A stretch of DNA of 64,000 nt from Alentia gelatinosa (Eukaryota > Annelida > Polychaeta > Phyllodocida > Polynoidae), in assembly GCA_950022655.1 (NCBI GenBank), contig OX465584.1:51256723-51320722 (forward strand), read 5' to 3'. The position numbers and the translations under genes are program-made. Below, piece by piece: positions 22,571-36,099 of this stretch (position 1 is its first letter; every line of letters starts with the position of its first letter). The notes under the pieces are model-generated. The model was not told where the DNA came from. It did not search any database and was given only the letters and a program-made list of their open reading frames with translations.

Positions 22571-24120
22571 CCTCTATAATACACCACCAGGCTCAATGTC
22601 CATAGGAGCACTTGACAGGTGTATCTATATATGTGTATGCATGTATATATGTTCATCTATGCATACACATATATATTAAAGTAGCAATATTGTAGTGATA
22701 CATATCTATCTATATCCTGGCTATAAGACTTAGTAAAATGGTTTCAAGGTATATGTATATAATAAAGGCAGCATTTGAAGGGTGGAGCATATCCTATATT
22801 TCGGTTCATCCATGGTGTGCCCAAATGGGTCTAGAAATGGCTGATACGGCTTAATCATTGACATTACTGTAATTATTTCGAGGTATATAATAATAAGAAA
22901 ACCGTATACCTGTGTTTGAATTATTATTTCACCTCACCCCTGTCCTACGATCTGAATTATCGGAGATCTCCCGATAGGCTACAATTTGGGCATTTCAATT
23001 CGTAGCTATCGGGAAGTATCGTGGTAGGTGGGGGCCCGGCTTAATGCGGTGTATGGGTTAGCCTGGAAGCCTGGCCTAGTTAGATTATTCATATGGGCAG
23101 GGAACCAGTCTATGTATGGGTGTATTAGCCTGAGTCATTCCCCCAAATCCATATACTACTCACGAAATGTTAACCTGGCTTGTTAAGAGAGATATTTTTG
23201 CAATTTCTTCTGATACTCTCAAAGTACACATGCAAATACTACAGGGTCAAACCAACTTCAATATTCAATAGTTTCCTACAGGATCCAGGTTATAAACTGG
23301 TTTATAATGTTCCGAAAGTGACTTAAAATGTGGCTAGACTGAAAATCACTCTCATGGCAACCACAGATTGGGTTACAATTTGGAACATGAAATGCCGGCG
23401 TCGCTTGACGCAGTGTTGGGGGAAGTGGAAATCGTCCCAGCAGATCTTCTGAATGCGTAGGGACTGTCCATAAGCCCGAAATACCTCATTGACCTAATGG
23501 TGTTTGATAAATTTGGATCCTAGACTCAGGTATTTGAAGAAACGGCAAGTTATTTGGGTGCAAGTGGGTTACAGAAAGCCATCCATATATACTGAATGTT
23601 ACGCAAACCTTTTAATTGTTATTCATTTACAATTGCACACTAAACTGCATGGAGTTGTCCCCCTGTATTAACTACCATATAAGGAATAAAGTAGTCCCAG
23701 TAGCCAATGACTGCATTTGGAGCAAACCATGACCTTCACCCTGACCTCCTTACATGATATTTATAGAGCCTTGGGACCGCTTGAGAGTTGACCGATAATT
23801 ATCCTTCAGAAGATACGGGACAACCTGAAAGTAGAAGACGATTCAGTGTCAGATACGGATGATTCAGTCGCTGGAGCGGAAGATAGGGACGACGAATCGG
23901 ACAGTGAGGAAAGTGACGAAGAGGCACAGGAATAAAACTTAAGAGATACTCACCTATGGTAAACCCAATCACTGGGGTCACTGAACCGTGGAAGGAGGTA
24001 TAACAAGAGTGTTCGACTAAAATTAGACTGAAGGAGGATATTGACTGACTGACCTACTAACAGGACCGAGACACAGCTGTGTAAATAAGCTCTGCGGATA
24101 TACCTATAGGACAGATCACG

Positions 24121-24727
24121 ATGACTAAGCATGTGATAATTCCGGACTCCCGAGGGAAGCACCTGTATCAGTATATTTTAAATCACACTTCCACGAATAT
24201 GACGCCAATAGACGTACGTGTTTTCCCAGGTCGAAATATCCAAGAACTGATAGTCATCTGTGAGCACTATGCACAAATGTCAACAAATACGGTCTTCTAT
24301 ATCTTCGGAGGTACATGTAATCTTACAAAAAAGGTCAACCATCGAATCAAGTTTGAGTGGGATAGCGCCGAATCTCTTACAAATGCACTATGGGCCTATA
24401 TAAAGGCTGGATTGGACTGGATCCACACAAACAACCCGCGAGTACAAGTTATCCTATGTCCCTTAATAGGAACATGGTTGAAGGGAGCAGTAATCAACAT
24501 TGACCCGACAAAGCAAATGATAGTTGATGAGTGTATCACGTTGATTAATCCGTGGATAATCGATATCAATGTTAAATACCATCCTAACCTAAGTATTCCT
24601 TGGATTCAGAAAAGAATGGTCCAAAATCGTTCATCAATATAAATTGCTATCCAGAGTCCACCCAACTCAGGAGCTCAGCCTAATCTGTGCGACTGAATTC
24701 GCCAAAGCGTTCAAACAGAATGGTTAA
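24121..24727 (+). pseudogene. LINE-encoded SGNH/GDSL-esterase-like ORF, broken
   Basis: First 173 codons show block I (IPDSRGKHLY) and a block III-like GGTCNLT. The frame ends at 24642, but the expected block V (VHPTQE, with the catalytic-type His) follows in another frame at about 24657, ending 24727, so a frameshift lies near 24610-24650. The residues before VHPT read SR rather than DG. Esterase domains are known in ORF1 proteins of CR1-like LINEs; activity here is unlikely. Confidence 0.7.
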
Positions 24728-25373
24728 GTCACTAATCTGTATATTAATGACAACTTTGCCGACACTGCTGAAGAAATATGAAATGAATTTCACTAAATGG
24801 AGATGCCTTCCTGGGTCAATGAAACAGAAAGGAATCTACACTTACTTTAAAGAATAACCTGAAACGTTTTTCTTTTTGATTAAACTAAATCCCCATTTGG
24901 GACCACCAATAATCAACCACCAGGGTCGCTGAAACTGGTAGTGATTACTTTCTGAAACTCTCTAAATTAAAATAAAGATAAGATCATAAAGCAAAAGGAG
25001 AAGGTAAAATTGAAATTACAGGTAAAACCGAATTACGACTTGAATCTCTATGAACTGGTAGTACTCTGTGCCATCATACTGCAGCCATCACTGGCCAGCA
25101 TTCTAATAATCTATTTTTCTTTTTTGAACGGATGAGCAACGACCAAAAGTGTCTTCGTTGCCCATTCCAAATGCTTGCGCCCAACGACCAAGACGGTCGA
25201 GGTTGTGTGCAGGTTTATTGTGTGTATAAATGTTGTTTGTTGAAATTTTACATGTTTGTTTGTGATTTAACATGTATGATCTTTGAGTATACTGGATGCA
25301 CAAAAGCATTCAATGATGATAATCCTGTGGTACCTACAAAAAGTATATATATGTTTACTGAGGAAAGAATGAT

Positions 25374-28250
25374 TTGATAAACTCCATAAATGGTCTAGGG
25401 AAATTGAAAGGTCTAATTCTTGCCCATATCAATATTTGGAGTTACAAAGCCATATATGAGCGCCTTAGAGCGGAACTGGTAAAGGCTAATATTCATATTC
25501 TTTCAATGTCTGAAACCTGGATGACCTCAAATGATGACGTAAGATCCTATCAATTCCCAGGATACAATATTATCAGACTAGATAGGGCCTGGAAGCAGAA
25601 CATAACTGACCTGAACCCTAAAAAGGGTGGAGGACTGCTTGTTATGATTAAAGACACACTCCAATATGATAGTTTCTGTTATGATAACTATAATATGAGC
25701 ACAAGAGACATTGAGGTACAAGTGATTAAAATAAAACAAGATAAGGCTAAAGATATCATAATAATAAACACCTATAGACCTCCCAAAGGAAACAAACAAA
25801 TTCTTACGGAGACCCTAAAAACCCTAGCGGACGAGATTGGAGGAGATATTAAGAAAAATATATACATTATGGGAGATATGAACATTGATATCCAACAAAC
25901 AGAAGATATTCATCGAAATAACCTAATAAACTCATTCTCTCAATTGGGCTTTACACAAGTGATAAATGAAATAACACGTTATTCGGAAACAAATTCAATA
26001 TTGGACCTTATTTTTACAAACTCTGACCACGTTAAGCAAAAAGGGTGTATTGAGACTAACTTAAGTGACCACATGATGATTTACATTAACAAAAAAAAGG
26101 GAAAAGAACACTCCAGACATATGACATTTAAGGGTAGAAATTATTGAAAATACAAAGCTACAGACATGGGTGAACATATTAGATCCAACTTTGACTGGGA
26201 AAACTATAATAAACAAAATACAACTGAGAAATGGAATTTACTTATCGGAAGACTTGAAGAATACCTAGATAGAAAGTGTCCACTCACTGAATTTGCCGCA
26301 AGAACAAAAAACTAACCCTGGATCGATGGGGATTTAGCTCTGCTAATTAAAAGGAAGAACTACAAATTGAAAAAGGCAAAACGGATAAATACAAATAAAT
26401 CATGGTCTGATGCCAGGAAGGCTAGAAATGAAGGTAATAGGGCAGCCAGGATAGCTAGAGAAAACTATATATTGAACCTTGCCGAAGAAAATGAATCAAA
26501 TCCTAAGAAATTCTGGAGATGCATAAACAGCATACTCCCCGGAACAGAAAATAGAGGCGAATCAAAGATAAATCTTAAGTGTGATGATCAAAAACCAATA
26601 CCTGAAAACGATACTGCACAATATATAAACAACTTCTTCCTAAATATAGGTAAAAACTTAGCTATGGATAAATACACACCTTGGAGATTCTATGGGAACA
26701 GAGTTGAACAACCTCTGGAGGATTTATATATAACTGAAGAGGAGATGACGAAGGAGATTAAATTGCTAAAAGTGAGTAAACCCTCTGGAATTGCAAAAAT
26801 TAAATCAAAAATTCTAAAAGACTTCTTACTGGAAATAAAGCATGAATTCACCTTACTTTGTAATGAGATATTGATGACAGGAGAGATACCAAACAAATGG
26901 AAATGTAGTGTGGTTACACCTATCCATAAGGGAGGGGACCCGAGTAATTGCTCGAATCTGAGGCCTATCTCGATAATCCAAACCCAGGGTAAACTGCTTG
27001 AAAAATGTGTAAATGCAAAGTTGTTATCTTATTTAGAGGTGGGAAACATTTTGACCCGGCTGCAGAGCGGATTCCGTAAGAAACACTCCACTGTAGGAGC
27101 TGTTGCAGAGTTCACAAATGATATCAACTGTGCTGCGAATGTGGGGATGGTAACTGCGGCCGTTTTTGTTGACATCAAGAAGGCTTTTGACACCGTAGAC
27201 CACTCCATCCTACTTCAAAAACTGGAAAACTATGGGGTAAGGGGTAGAAACCTGAACTTTCTAAGAAACTATCTAAATTGCAGAACTCAAACCACTAAGG
27301 CAAATGGCGTTTTATCGGATGGGGGGGGGGGGGTGGTCTGCGGTGTCCCCCAAGGATCCAACCTGGGACCGACCTTGTTTCTTGTGTATATGAATGACCT
27401 TGTAGACTGTATTAAAAATGCGAATCTAATGTTATACGCTGATGACACGGTAATATACGCTAAAGGTAACACAGCTGAAGATATACAACTTCAACTCCAA
27501 TACGCTATAGACGGTTTCGAATTATGGGCGAAGCAAAATAAATTATCAGTAAATGGATCAAAAACGAAACTAATGACTTTCGGCACACCATTTAGATGTA
27601 AAAATATGGCAAATCTCAAAATTATTTTAAATAACTCTTCACTTAAGTTGGTACATAGTTATAAATATCTGGGTATATATCTCGATACATCCTTAGACTT
27701 CAAGTTACATATTAAGGAAATGCTAAAACGTGTTGCCTACAAAACATATCAACTGTCCAAAATGAGACGTTTTCTAACAACTAGATCAGCAATTTATATT
27801 TATAAGTCGACTGTGCTACTATATCTCGATTATGGCGATTTACTGTATATTAACTGTTATGATTACCTGTTAGACAACCTTCAAAAGGCGCAAAATAAAT
27901 GTCTCAGGTTGTGTCTACGCTCAAAAAAGAGAACAAACACCAGAACCCTTCATGCAAATGCTAAAATCTCCTACTTGATAGATAGAAGAAAAAATCATTT
28001 ACTCAACCACTTATATCAAAAGGCACAAATAGACATGTACCTGGATAACAGAAACTTGCCTACCAGAGGCCATACCGCACCGGTACTATCTGTAAAAATG
28101 CCAAATAATGCCATGTACACCAGGAGCATCGAGTATTACGGACACAAACTATGGAACGAAATGCCTCCGATAACCAGACAAATCCCGACTTTCAATGAGT
28201 TTAAAAAGATAAACAAAGATTGCCTAAATACCTCTATCCCTACGTACTAA
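25374..28250 (+). pseudogene. LINE D ORF2: APE endonuclease-reverse transcriptase with two stops
   Basis: One frame of about 958 codons, broken by TGA at 26145-26147 and TAA at 26313-26315. Endonuclease signatures: HINIWSYKA, SMSETWM, NTYRPP, GDMNID, LDLIFTN and SDH. RT signatures: LRPISI, QSGFRKKHST, VFVDIKKAFDTVDH, GVPQGSNLGP and the catalytic LYADDTVIYA at about 27430. C-terminal tail YYGHKLWNEMPPI is typical. A G run at 27321-27334 encodes Gly and is a slippage-prone site. Confidence 0.9.
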
Positions 28251-28879
28251 AATTGGAATCATATAGTTTTTTCTTTTTCAATGTGACTCTAGACCATTAT
28301 TACCTTCTAGACATGTATGTAAGCTGTAACATTTAAGCTGTGAACTACGATGTACCACATACAAACAGACCTGGAGTAATCTCAGTAAATGCTGTATCCA
28401 AAATCGCAAAATTGTAAACCAAATGTTATTAACGGCATCTACTATGAAAACCAGCCGTACGGCTGATAGATTTGCTGTACCTATTGTCAGCCCAAATGCA
28501 CTGTAAATCCGAATCATGATACCATGATGATGTACTATGATCCTGTTGACAATAAAACAAACTGAAATAAAAAAAATTTAAAAAAAGATAAGTTGAATTT
28601 GAGGAACTCAAGTATATAGAAAACAGTAGAAAGCTCTTCAGACAAAAATGAATGAATCAAACAATTTATTACCCACTTATTATGGAGTCTCCATAGGAAA
28701 TGTATAGGGCACCTTGAATTAGCTACCTGGAGATTCTGGCATGTCAGAATCTCCTGCAGAAGATTCCGGAAAGATAGTCCTGTCCATAATGAGGTTGAAT
28801 CATCATGTACTTCGAATTAAGTTTCTTGAATCTTTATTCAATGCTAATTATTTAGAATTAATCAAAATAATCTTATTTA

Positions 28880-29640
28880 TCATGAGAAAATCCCAGGTTA
28901 ACAAGCCCACCCAACAGCCCAAAACAGTATTCTGTAGCTACGAGAATGGATTTCATATCAGTAATTAGAATAATATATGCAAAAGATAACCGGGAAGGAG
29001 AGGATCACAAAGATATTGGGATTTTAAAAATCGGTCAAGTAGTTCAAGAATTATGGAGGAAAGTCTAGTCAGATTAGTTGAATTTGAGGAACTCATATAT
29101 ATAGAAAATAGTAGAACATAATGATTAGCACAGATGAAGAGATATATTAGAATAACTCTCTAGATATTGATGATAGAGACATGTAATTTAGCATACTGGG
29201 GTATTTCAACATGCTGAATCCAATGGAGATATTTATTTTCATGTAAATTAATGATGTCATAGTTAATTTGCATATTGATAGGGAAATCTGTAATAATGAT
29301 GCATAGATTTTGCAAAAAGCACTCAAATAGTACTCCTCTCTAATCTAGATTATGTCATATAAGGCAAAGCATATCTTTGACTTGTAAATAGGAATTTGGA
29401 CAGCTAATTTGCATAATTTATCTTGAACCTGAAGTCCTCAGATGGATCAGAGAATTGATCAATTTAGTTTTTCAGTGTAGTTATTCCAATATGCTGGCCC
29501 TTTACATCTATCAAACTATGGCATATCATACATCAAATTAATCCTCTATGTATGCTCTTTGTAATGGCATAGGAATTAAATTGTTTGACTCATTCAGTTT
29601 TGTCTTAAGAGCTTTCGGTACATTCTCAGTTAAGTCTTGC
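28880..29640. repeat. Dispersed repeat: segment A direct, segment B inverted
   Basis: 28880-29100 matches segment A (18.95 and 21.6 kb) in direct orientation; 29105-29640 matches 20.83-21.56 kb in reverse complement. Relative orientation of the two segments therefore differs from the 20.8-kb copy. Serves as empty site for the LINE tail at 21233-21513. Confidence 0.75.
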
Positions 29641-31210
29641 AATTGCATGGTGTAAAAAACTAAAAAATCTAAATACTGCTTTGCGTATGGTGACCACATT
29701 TATAAAAACTACAACTCTTTGTGGATCTTTCTGTGACAAAATTAGAACGTTAAGTCTTATAATCAAAATCTTATTGTAATTTGAATAAGGTATCAATTAT
29801 CGGTGCTTGTTTCACATTCTCAGCCTCTGAGATGTAAAATTGTAGTTTATTAGTGAAGCTTATGAGAAAAAAGAGCCTTTCATTTAGGTTTTATCTAGCA
29901 AACTAATATAAATTTGGTTATACTTGATCAGTGTTTGGATTGCCTCCTGTTAGAATGAAGCTAATGAAAGATCATAATGTACATAATATTGTTTTAAATC
30001 TTGGTTTCTATGGCAACATAACAATGTCTTTAGAAAACACCAAAATCTGACATTTTGGAGATAACTTTGCATTGCAACCAAATATATCTTTTTCTAAAAT
30101 AGGCCCCTACCCAATTGAATTTGTTTTTCATTTCTTTTTCATATTTGAAATGGATACTATCATATAGAGTGATATATCAGAAAGTATCTCTTTCAAAAAG
30201 ACCCCCAGGGAAATTCGAAAATATAATGAGTACACCCGCACCCATGAAATTTTTAAATCCTATCAACCCATGGAAAAATTCTAGCAAAATTAGGACCCCC
30301 ACTGCCCCTCCAAATAACCAAGATAAGTCCCCCACCTGTGGAAAAATACACAAAAATAATCATCCCTCCTCACAGAGGCACCCAAAAGAAATTGTCTATA
30401 GCCCTCCCCCCCCCCTTCCCTCTGAATTTCTCATGTGAAAATGAAATAAACACACATACCCCCATAGAGTTACCAAATTAAATCCCCCCCCATAAACAAA
30501 AATCCACCCCCCACCCCCACAAAAAAAAATTAGTCTACCAACACCCACTAACACCAATAGTGAATCTCACTCACTCACCAACATCTGGAAGAGTATGGTG
30601 TGGTGGTGTAGCGGGTAAGGCATGTGCCTCAATGTTGGGCGGCCGAAGATCGATTGCCGGCAACCGCAGAGTGTTTTAAAATTTTTCCATAAGCTTGACC
30701 TTTGATTGCATATAACTAAAGACTATAATTCCAAATTACATGTATATTTACTCTCATCACCTTATAAATGTCATATTCAACAAACATTGATTTATATGAT
30801 ACAAGTGATATTGCTTATTACCTCGGGTAGACCAGGGAGCTGGACCAGTAACTGGCACACGCTTGCAGCGGAAAACAGCAAATAAGTCTATATTGCCTTC
30901 ATTGAATCAAAATTTAAACTTCATAGTTGTTTTTCACATGTCTTTAGCTACTTCCTAGTTTTTAGTTTTGGAGTTTCTACGTAAATTTTTCACTGAGTGA
31001 TGACATAAAACGTAAATCTTATTTATGCTACTTCTCTATTCATCCGCTAGGAAAGGTGGCACCATCTAGTGTATCATAGTTGTAACTAACATCTTGGAGG
31101 TGTAAAAAGTTTCGGAGGTATAAATCTTGGAGGTGTAGTTTTGTCTTTAAGCTTTCTGGAGATTTGAAAATGTAAAATAGTAGTATACATAGCTGTATAG
31201 ACCACAGAAT
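29641..31210. other. Non-coding interval before the virus-like element
   Basis: No gene seen. Contains a C/A-rich tract (about 30200-30560, runs such as cccccccccc near 30407) and a tRNA-like fragment near 30598-30675. Confidence 0.5.
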
Positions 31211-31524
31211 CAATTGTTTAAAATCAGTCATGCGTGGTGCTCCGCAGATTGTTCTTTCGTTTGTTTATTGCCCAATCTATTGTCTTTTGGTCGAGGTTGT
31301 TTGTATTATGAGCATACCATGCCGGGAAGTCTGCGCCGGGTCACCTGAAGGGATTATCTCGGGTATTGTTCGCGTTCACCGGAGCGTGGTGCTCCGCAGG
31401 GGCAAACACTGTGCTCCGCAGGGGTAAACACGGCCGAGTACACAGCCGCTGGTCAGTGCGGAGGGTGTGAATAAACATTTGACGCTAATTACCGGAGCCA
31501 GCGTGTATGCTCGACCACCACAAC

Positions 31525-31840
31525 TCTTTGAAACCCCTCAGTCCCGCGAGCGAGCCGGTGTTTACCGTGTTCACCGATCGTAATTAGCTAGCGGCACGTG
31601 ACGCCCACATAGCTGACACCGCTCTTCGAAACCCCTCAGTCCCGCGAGCGATCCAGCTCACATCTAGTGCTGCAGCCCTGACGGATCGTGCTGGAACTAT
31701 CCTTATGTACTGTACTGTACTGTACTGTACCGCACTGCCGCTCTACCGGAGTATGGTCGAACTCACTCGACAGTATTATTGAACAGGGTGATCAGGGTTA
31801 ATGTCAATCAGTCAATACATACATACATACATACATACAT
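31525..31840 (+). repeat. Left terminal direct repeat
   Basis: Nearly the same as 63577-63883 in the same orientation: ctcagtcccgcgagcg, catctagtgctgcagccctg, cgcactgccgctctaccgga, gtatggtcgaactcactcga, then (cata)n. Contains an internal subrepeat of about 90 bp (gtgtttaccg...taattagctagcgg...cgaaacccctcagtccc). Confidence 0.85.
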
Positions 31841-32998
31841 TATATTTACACGCTTATATGAACTTATGTGTTATGTATATATTACATGTATAATGTATGT
31901 ATGTATGTATGTATACATATATATGTATATATATGTATATATGTATATGTATGTATATGTATTAACACTATATTAGATATACTAAAGTATATAATAATAT
32001 TATTGAATAGATATAGATATATATATACTACCATGAATCAACTATTAGTATAATAATAATAATAAAGTTATATAATATGTACTCTATTGAATTTAGATCT
32101 TATTGTATCATTACATACACAATATAACAATAGAAATATAACAGAACATCATAGTTAAAGTATTGATACTTTATTATCATATACTATTACCATTAACATG
32201 TAAATATGACACTGGTATAGATTTAAAGATATAAGATATAATATATATCCGTATATGTGTTTGATTTAACACCAGCTATTCAACAAGGTTGAGTTATATA
32301 GATAAGATATAAGATATAAGATATACAGTATATATGTTTGATTTAACTCATCAGCTTACTTATATTTATATCTATAAAAGGTTTAAAGTTCCATATCTAT
32401 ATAACAAATGTTAAATCTATCTAGCTAACTCTTAGCTCACCTATATGCAATTAATAATCTGTGTGATAACGATCCATGCTTAAATATGGATCATATATCG
32501 TCTTTTAGACGTATGAAAAAGCTAAAGCTAAACTAAAGCTAGATAACAACTAGCATTTCAGGTGTACACACGCACATAGTTTGAAATTTCAAGGTTTCAC
32601 TCATTTATAACATTAACTACACTGAGGTATAATGATCCATGCTTCAAATAGTGAGATTATACTATGCCTTTTAGACGTAGTATAGATCTACTGACATGAT
32701 AAGGTACACAGTGATAGGGTGAGATATAGTGTAATATAATCCGTGAACTAACCATACACATTCTACGGTATTCACTAAGTCAAGCTAAGCTAAGATAAGC
32801 TAAGCTAAACTATGGTAAAACTAGTTAAACGGTATATACTATATATGAAATATACCATCAGTCAGCACCACATGCTTGAATATCAGTTCGTATAGTCCAG
32901 CATGGAACTAAAGCTAAAGCTCAGACAAAGTCATAACTGAATCACTATTCACATAGTCCAATGTATCACTGGTCTGAATCACTATCTTCATTACCATG
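31841..32998. other. AT-rich non-coding stretch with microsatellites
   Basis: Holds (tgta)n and (atat)n runs at 31890-31970, repeated agatataagatata motifs near 32290-32330 and agctaagctaag near 32785. No ORF with features. Confidence 0.6.
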
Positions 32999-33285
32999 CT
33001 ACATGTGTGATACTTTATCAGGAGGTGTCGAACCTGTGGGTGTTCTATCACATTGTCTTTTGAAACCACTACACTTTACAACACCTTTCACCACTCCGAC
33101 GTTATGTGGTTTCTCAACTGCTGTAGATGACACGCTAGGTACAAGTGGTTGGGGGAGTGATGATGGTGGTGGAGGAATTAGTGAGTCGAGTTCTATCAGC
33201 TGTGGGGACATCTGTGAAGAGTCAGGCGGGAGTGACGAGGTTGAAGGTCTTGTATAAGGTTTATCATTCTTCCTTTTGTGGGAGC
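32999..33285 (-). CDS. Proline/serine-rich ORF, possible exon
   Basis: Minus-strand frame with ATG at 33211, ending 32999; the frame is open further upstream to an acceptor-like site near 33280. Composition is Pro/Ser/Val-rich (LIPPPPSSLPQPLVPSVSST, then KGVVKCSGFKRQC). I do not recognise it. It lies at the left arm of the element and could be an exon of the adjacent membrane gene. Confidence 0.3.
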
Positions 33286-33733
33286 GGGTACAGGACCAGG
33301 ACCAGGACCAGTATCAGGACCGCACAGCTTTGAGGGTATCTTTCCTGTCGACGTCTTACACTCGGTACTGTATCGAGAATATGATATTATATCTATTATA
33401 TCGATATATACATTACATATATCATACACATACAATAATATAATGATAATAAGGATATAATGATAATTCTTAACATACATACATACATAGTAATACATAG
33501 GTGCTATTTAATGTGATATCATAACAATATATATTAATATATATATATATATAGATAATCATCTGATAATCTATATATATATAGATAATCATCGGATAAT
33601 TGTAATACATGATATACAGAGATATATTGATAGTTATAGTATGATAATAGTATCATATCAATAGGCACTTACAAAGAATCATCTACATGGCATCATAACA
33701 GTATTAATAATAATATGATAATTAATAATAACC

Positions 33734-34836
33734 TTACCTCAAATCCATAGGTTCGGTACACCGATCATTTTCCTCTTCATTTTCCGTGGAGGCATCATCC
33801 TTTTCAGGAAGCTGTACCGTGAGTCCGGTATCTTCTTTATGGAAGGACTCACACAGTTCTGTTGGAGGCACTACATGTTTTACACGTGTTGTTGAGGTCC
33901 CACTGTCATGATCAAGTCCTGATATATCATCGACATTGCTGGACTCGATATCCAATCCACTGTTGTTTGATGATCCAGGTGTATTGACGTTATCCGTAGA
34001 TGTATTGTCAGAAAAACATTTTCCACATACACGGTCACAACATTTAATTAATATTCCTTTCCGGTCAAGATGGATTAATAAACTTATGATAATGGCAAAT
34101 ACTACACCCAACCCTCCAGCACCGGTCGCGCTGACCACGACAACCATCATTCGACCGGATCTGTTATCCACTTTATCAACACCCTTCACGTTAGAATCGC
34201 CCTCCACGGTGTTTGGTTTAACAGTTTTATCCTTATTTCCGACAGTGTTATCCCTGACTTTAACTGTATTTTCATGAACCACGACTTCAACATTGTCTAG
34301 AGCCTTTCCGATAGATGTATTGTCATCCATGAGATCTTCACTGTCCATGTTAGTGTCTACTTGCATAGGTGTTTCAGGTTCATTGATCGACGAAGTTATC
34401 CTCTTACATTGGTCAGTGTCTATCACGCTTCTTGGTAGACTTTAACACGAATCAGCTATAGGATTCCTTCTGAGGTCTATTCTGGTGAATCTATCCATAG
34501 GGAAATCACCTATAGTCCTGATATTGTTACCGCGAAGGTCAAGTACAGGATACCCGGTGGATTTCCCATGACGGACATCGGGCATGGTATAATCCAATGT
34601 TGGTGCATGAAACCACTCCACGTGATGTCCTCAGTATTCTGAGTCAATAAGATTAATGACATCTTTCTTATACTAATCAAAGAGGAAAGGGGTGTCACTA
34701 AACCCGGTGTCAGCGAGGCGGTAGCGATACCGGAGAGGGTGACACTATCCGGTGACATCTTGATAAGATCGCCTTTCATTTGACACATGTGTACCCGACC
34801 GCTCGCGGTAGCTGCCTGCAATACACACTCATTCAT
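33734..34836 (-). pseudogene. Leucine-rich-repeat transmembrane protein, broken
   Basis: Minus strand. From the 34836 ATG the frame runs to 34510 (LRR-N-cap-like CQMKGDLIKMSPDSVTLSG). A frameshift near 34590-34620 moves the coding signal to another frame with LRR motifs YPVLDLRGNNIRTI and FTRIDLRRNPIADSC. This meets an in-frame TAA at about 34442-34444, after which the same frame continues to 33734: Thr/Asn-rich stalk, a single membrane helix (MMVVVVSATGAGGLGVVFAI...), Cys cluster CCDRVCGKC and an acidic tail. The layout is that of a type I LRR receptor-like protein. ttgcag near 34815 could be an acceptor, so an upstream signal-peptide exon is possible. Not a standard Polinton gene; probably captured (inference). 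Confidence 0.6.
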
Positions 34837-34839
34837 TTA

Positions 34840-35630
34840 TAGCAGTAGATAGTCATTGATTATCACTGATCTCTAAATGTGGTAATGATAGTGGTGTTGA
34901 CACTGACATTAACACCGACAACGATGTCAATATTTAACATGCCTCCTGAACATGTATTTAAATTATTCCTCAATAGAAAGTTAAATATTCAATTCAAACT
35001 ACTCATGAATTATATTTCATTATTTCATGATTTAGATTTTTAACTATCCAGTTATCCCCTACTCATTATTTCAGATGTAACCTTAACATAGTCAAGATCA
35101 CATTACCTAAATGTAGACATTACCTGATAAGGTATACACCTCTAACACCAATTTTAATTAAGGAGGTTTAGGTATTCCGTCTTTAAAGGACACGTTACAT
35201 AAAGTTACAAACCCTTTTAATGTATAGCTGAGACCGGCATATACAGGCTACCTACACAGCTTCAAACCTCAAGTTGGTGACATGTAAACAGTGACGCATT
35301 CTGATGATATTGATACAGCTCATAGAGATGTATGGTAATTTTACCCTCTGCCTGAGAAACGCGTCATTTTTTTTTCGGTGAGATGTGTTGTACTAGTATA
35401 CAGTCAATAGGATTTTTTTACCATTATCATTAACACACCGGTAAAATTTACTCGCCATTGCAGAGGTACCGGAAAAAATTACCAATTCTCACGGTGTGGA
35501 TCTCCATAAATTCCATACATTGTAGTATCAGTTTAAGGTTTATAGAATAATCAGGAAGGGTGTTTATCCGATTACTATAATCCCTTTTTAATCGGTATTA
35601 GATTAATTACAACACACTACAGTCGATTTA
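34840..35630. other. Intergenic between divergent left-arm genes
   Basis: No coding feature seen; probably contains the promoters of the minus-strand LRR gene and the plus-strand genes. No motif certain enough to name. Confidence 0.4.
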
Positions 35631-35634
35631 ATTT

Positions 35635-35841
35635 ATGTCTCAACCCGTTGATTCTTTACCACGCAACAAGGTACATGTTTGGTATATATACGGGACATTA
35701 CACTGCCTATTCGTCACATTGTTCTATGGAATATCCTTGCTGTTAGACTACCTGCTGATTTCATTCCTACCACGGGAAACCTCACCACCATCGCAGATTA
35801 CCAATTTGGATTCTCCATGCCATAGCTTGATTGAGCGTTAA
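35635..35841 (+). CDS. Small predicted membrane protein, 68 aa
   Basis: ATG at 35635, stop at 35839-35841. One long hydrophobic segment (residues about 14-45: VWYIYGTLHCLFVTLFYGIS...) after a short polar N-terminus. No recognised family. First plus-strand ORF of the element. Confidence 0.4.
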   Translation: MSQPVDSLPRNKVHVWYIYGTLHCLFVTLFYGISLLLDYLLISFLPRETSPPSQITNLDSPCHSLIER

Positions 35842-36099
35842 TTACGTGAGGTCACGTTATTGGCATATTCTATCTACCATCATCAACATGAGAACACCCA
35901 ACACTGAAGGTATGTATTTATTGATTGTTAAATCAATTATTATTATTATTATTATTATTATCAATTGATTAATTGATTATTTAATTAATTAATTAATTAA
36001 TTATGATAGGTATAACTACACTGTATCAATTTGTATTCAGTTTTTAAGCGAATTAGTTAGCCTAGATTATTTCTAATAGGAATGTCAGTCTGAAATTCG

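Larger units (their letters stand above)
24121..28579 (+). mobile_element. Non-LTR retrotransposon D (esterase ORF + EN-RT ORF), decayed
   Basis: Plus-strand LINE of the CR1/jockey/L2 type. Order: SGNH-esterase-like ORF (24121-24727 with a break), cysteine-containing stretch (about 25132-25300), APE endonuclease (25374-26147), RT (to 28250), short 3' UTR and A-rich tail ending about 28579. A short acidic open stretch at about 23811-23935 may be the end of an upstream ORF. No target duplication was identified. Confidence 0.85.

Noticed and set aside
25132..25377. Zinc-finger ORF upstream of the LINE D endonuclease
   Set aside because: A few CxxC pairs are present, but spacing does not fit a PHD or other named finger, and the frame is not continuous with ORF2.
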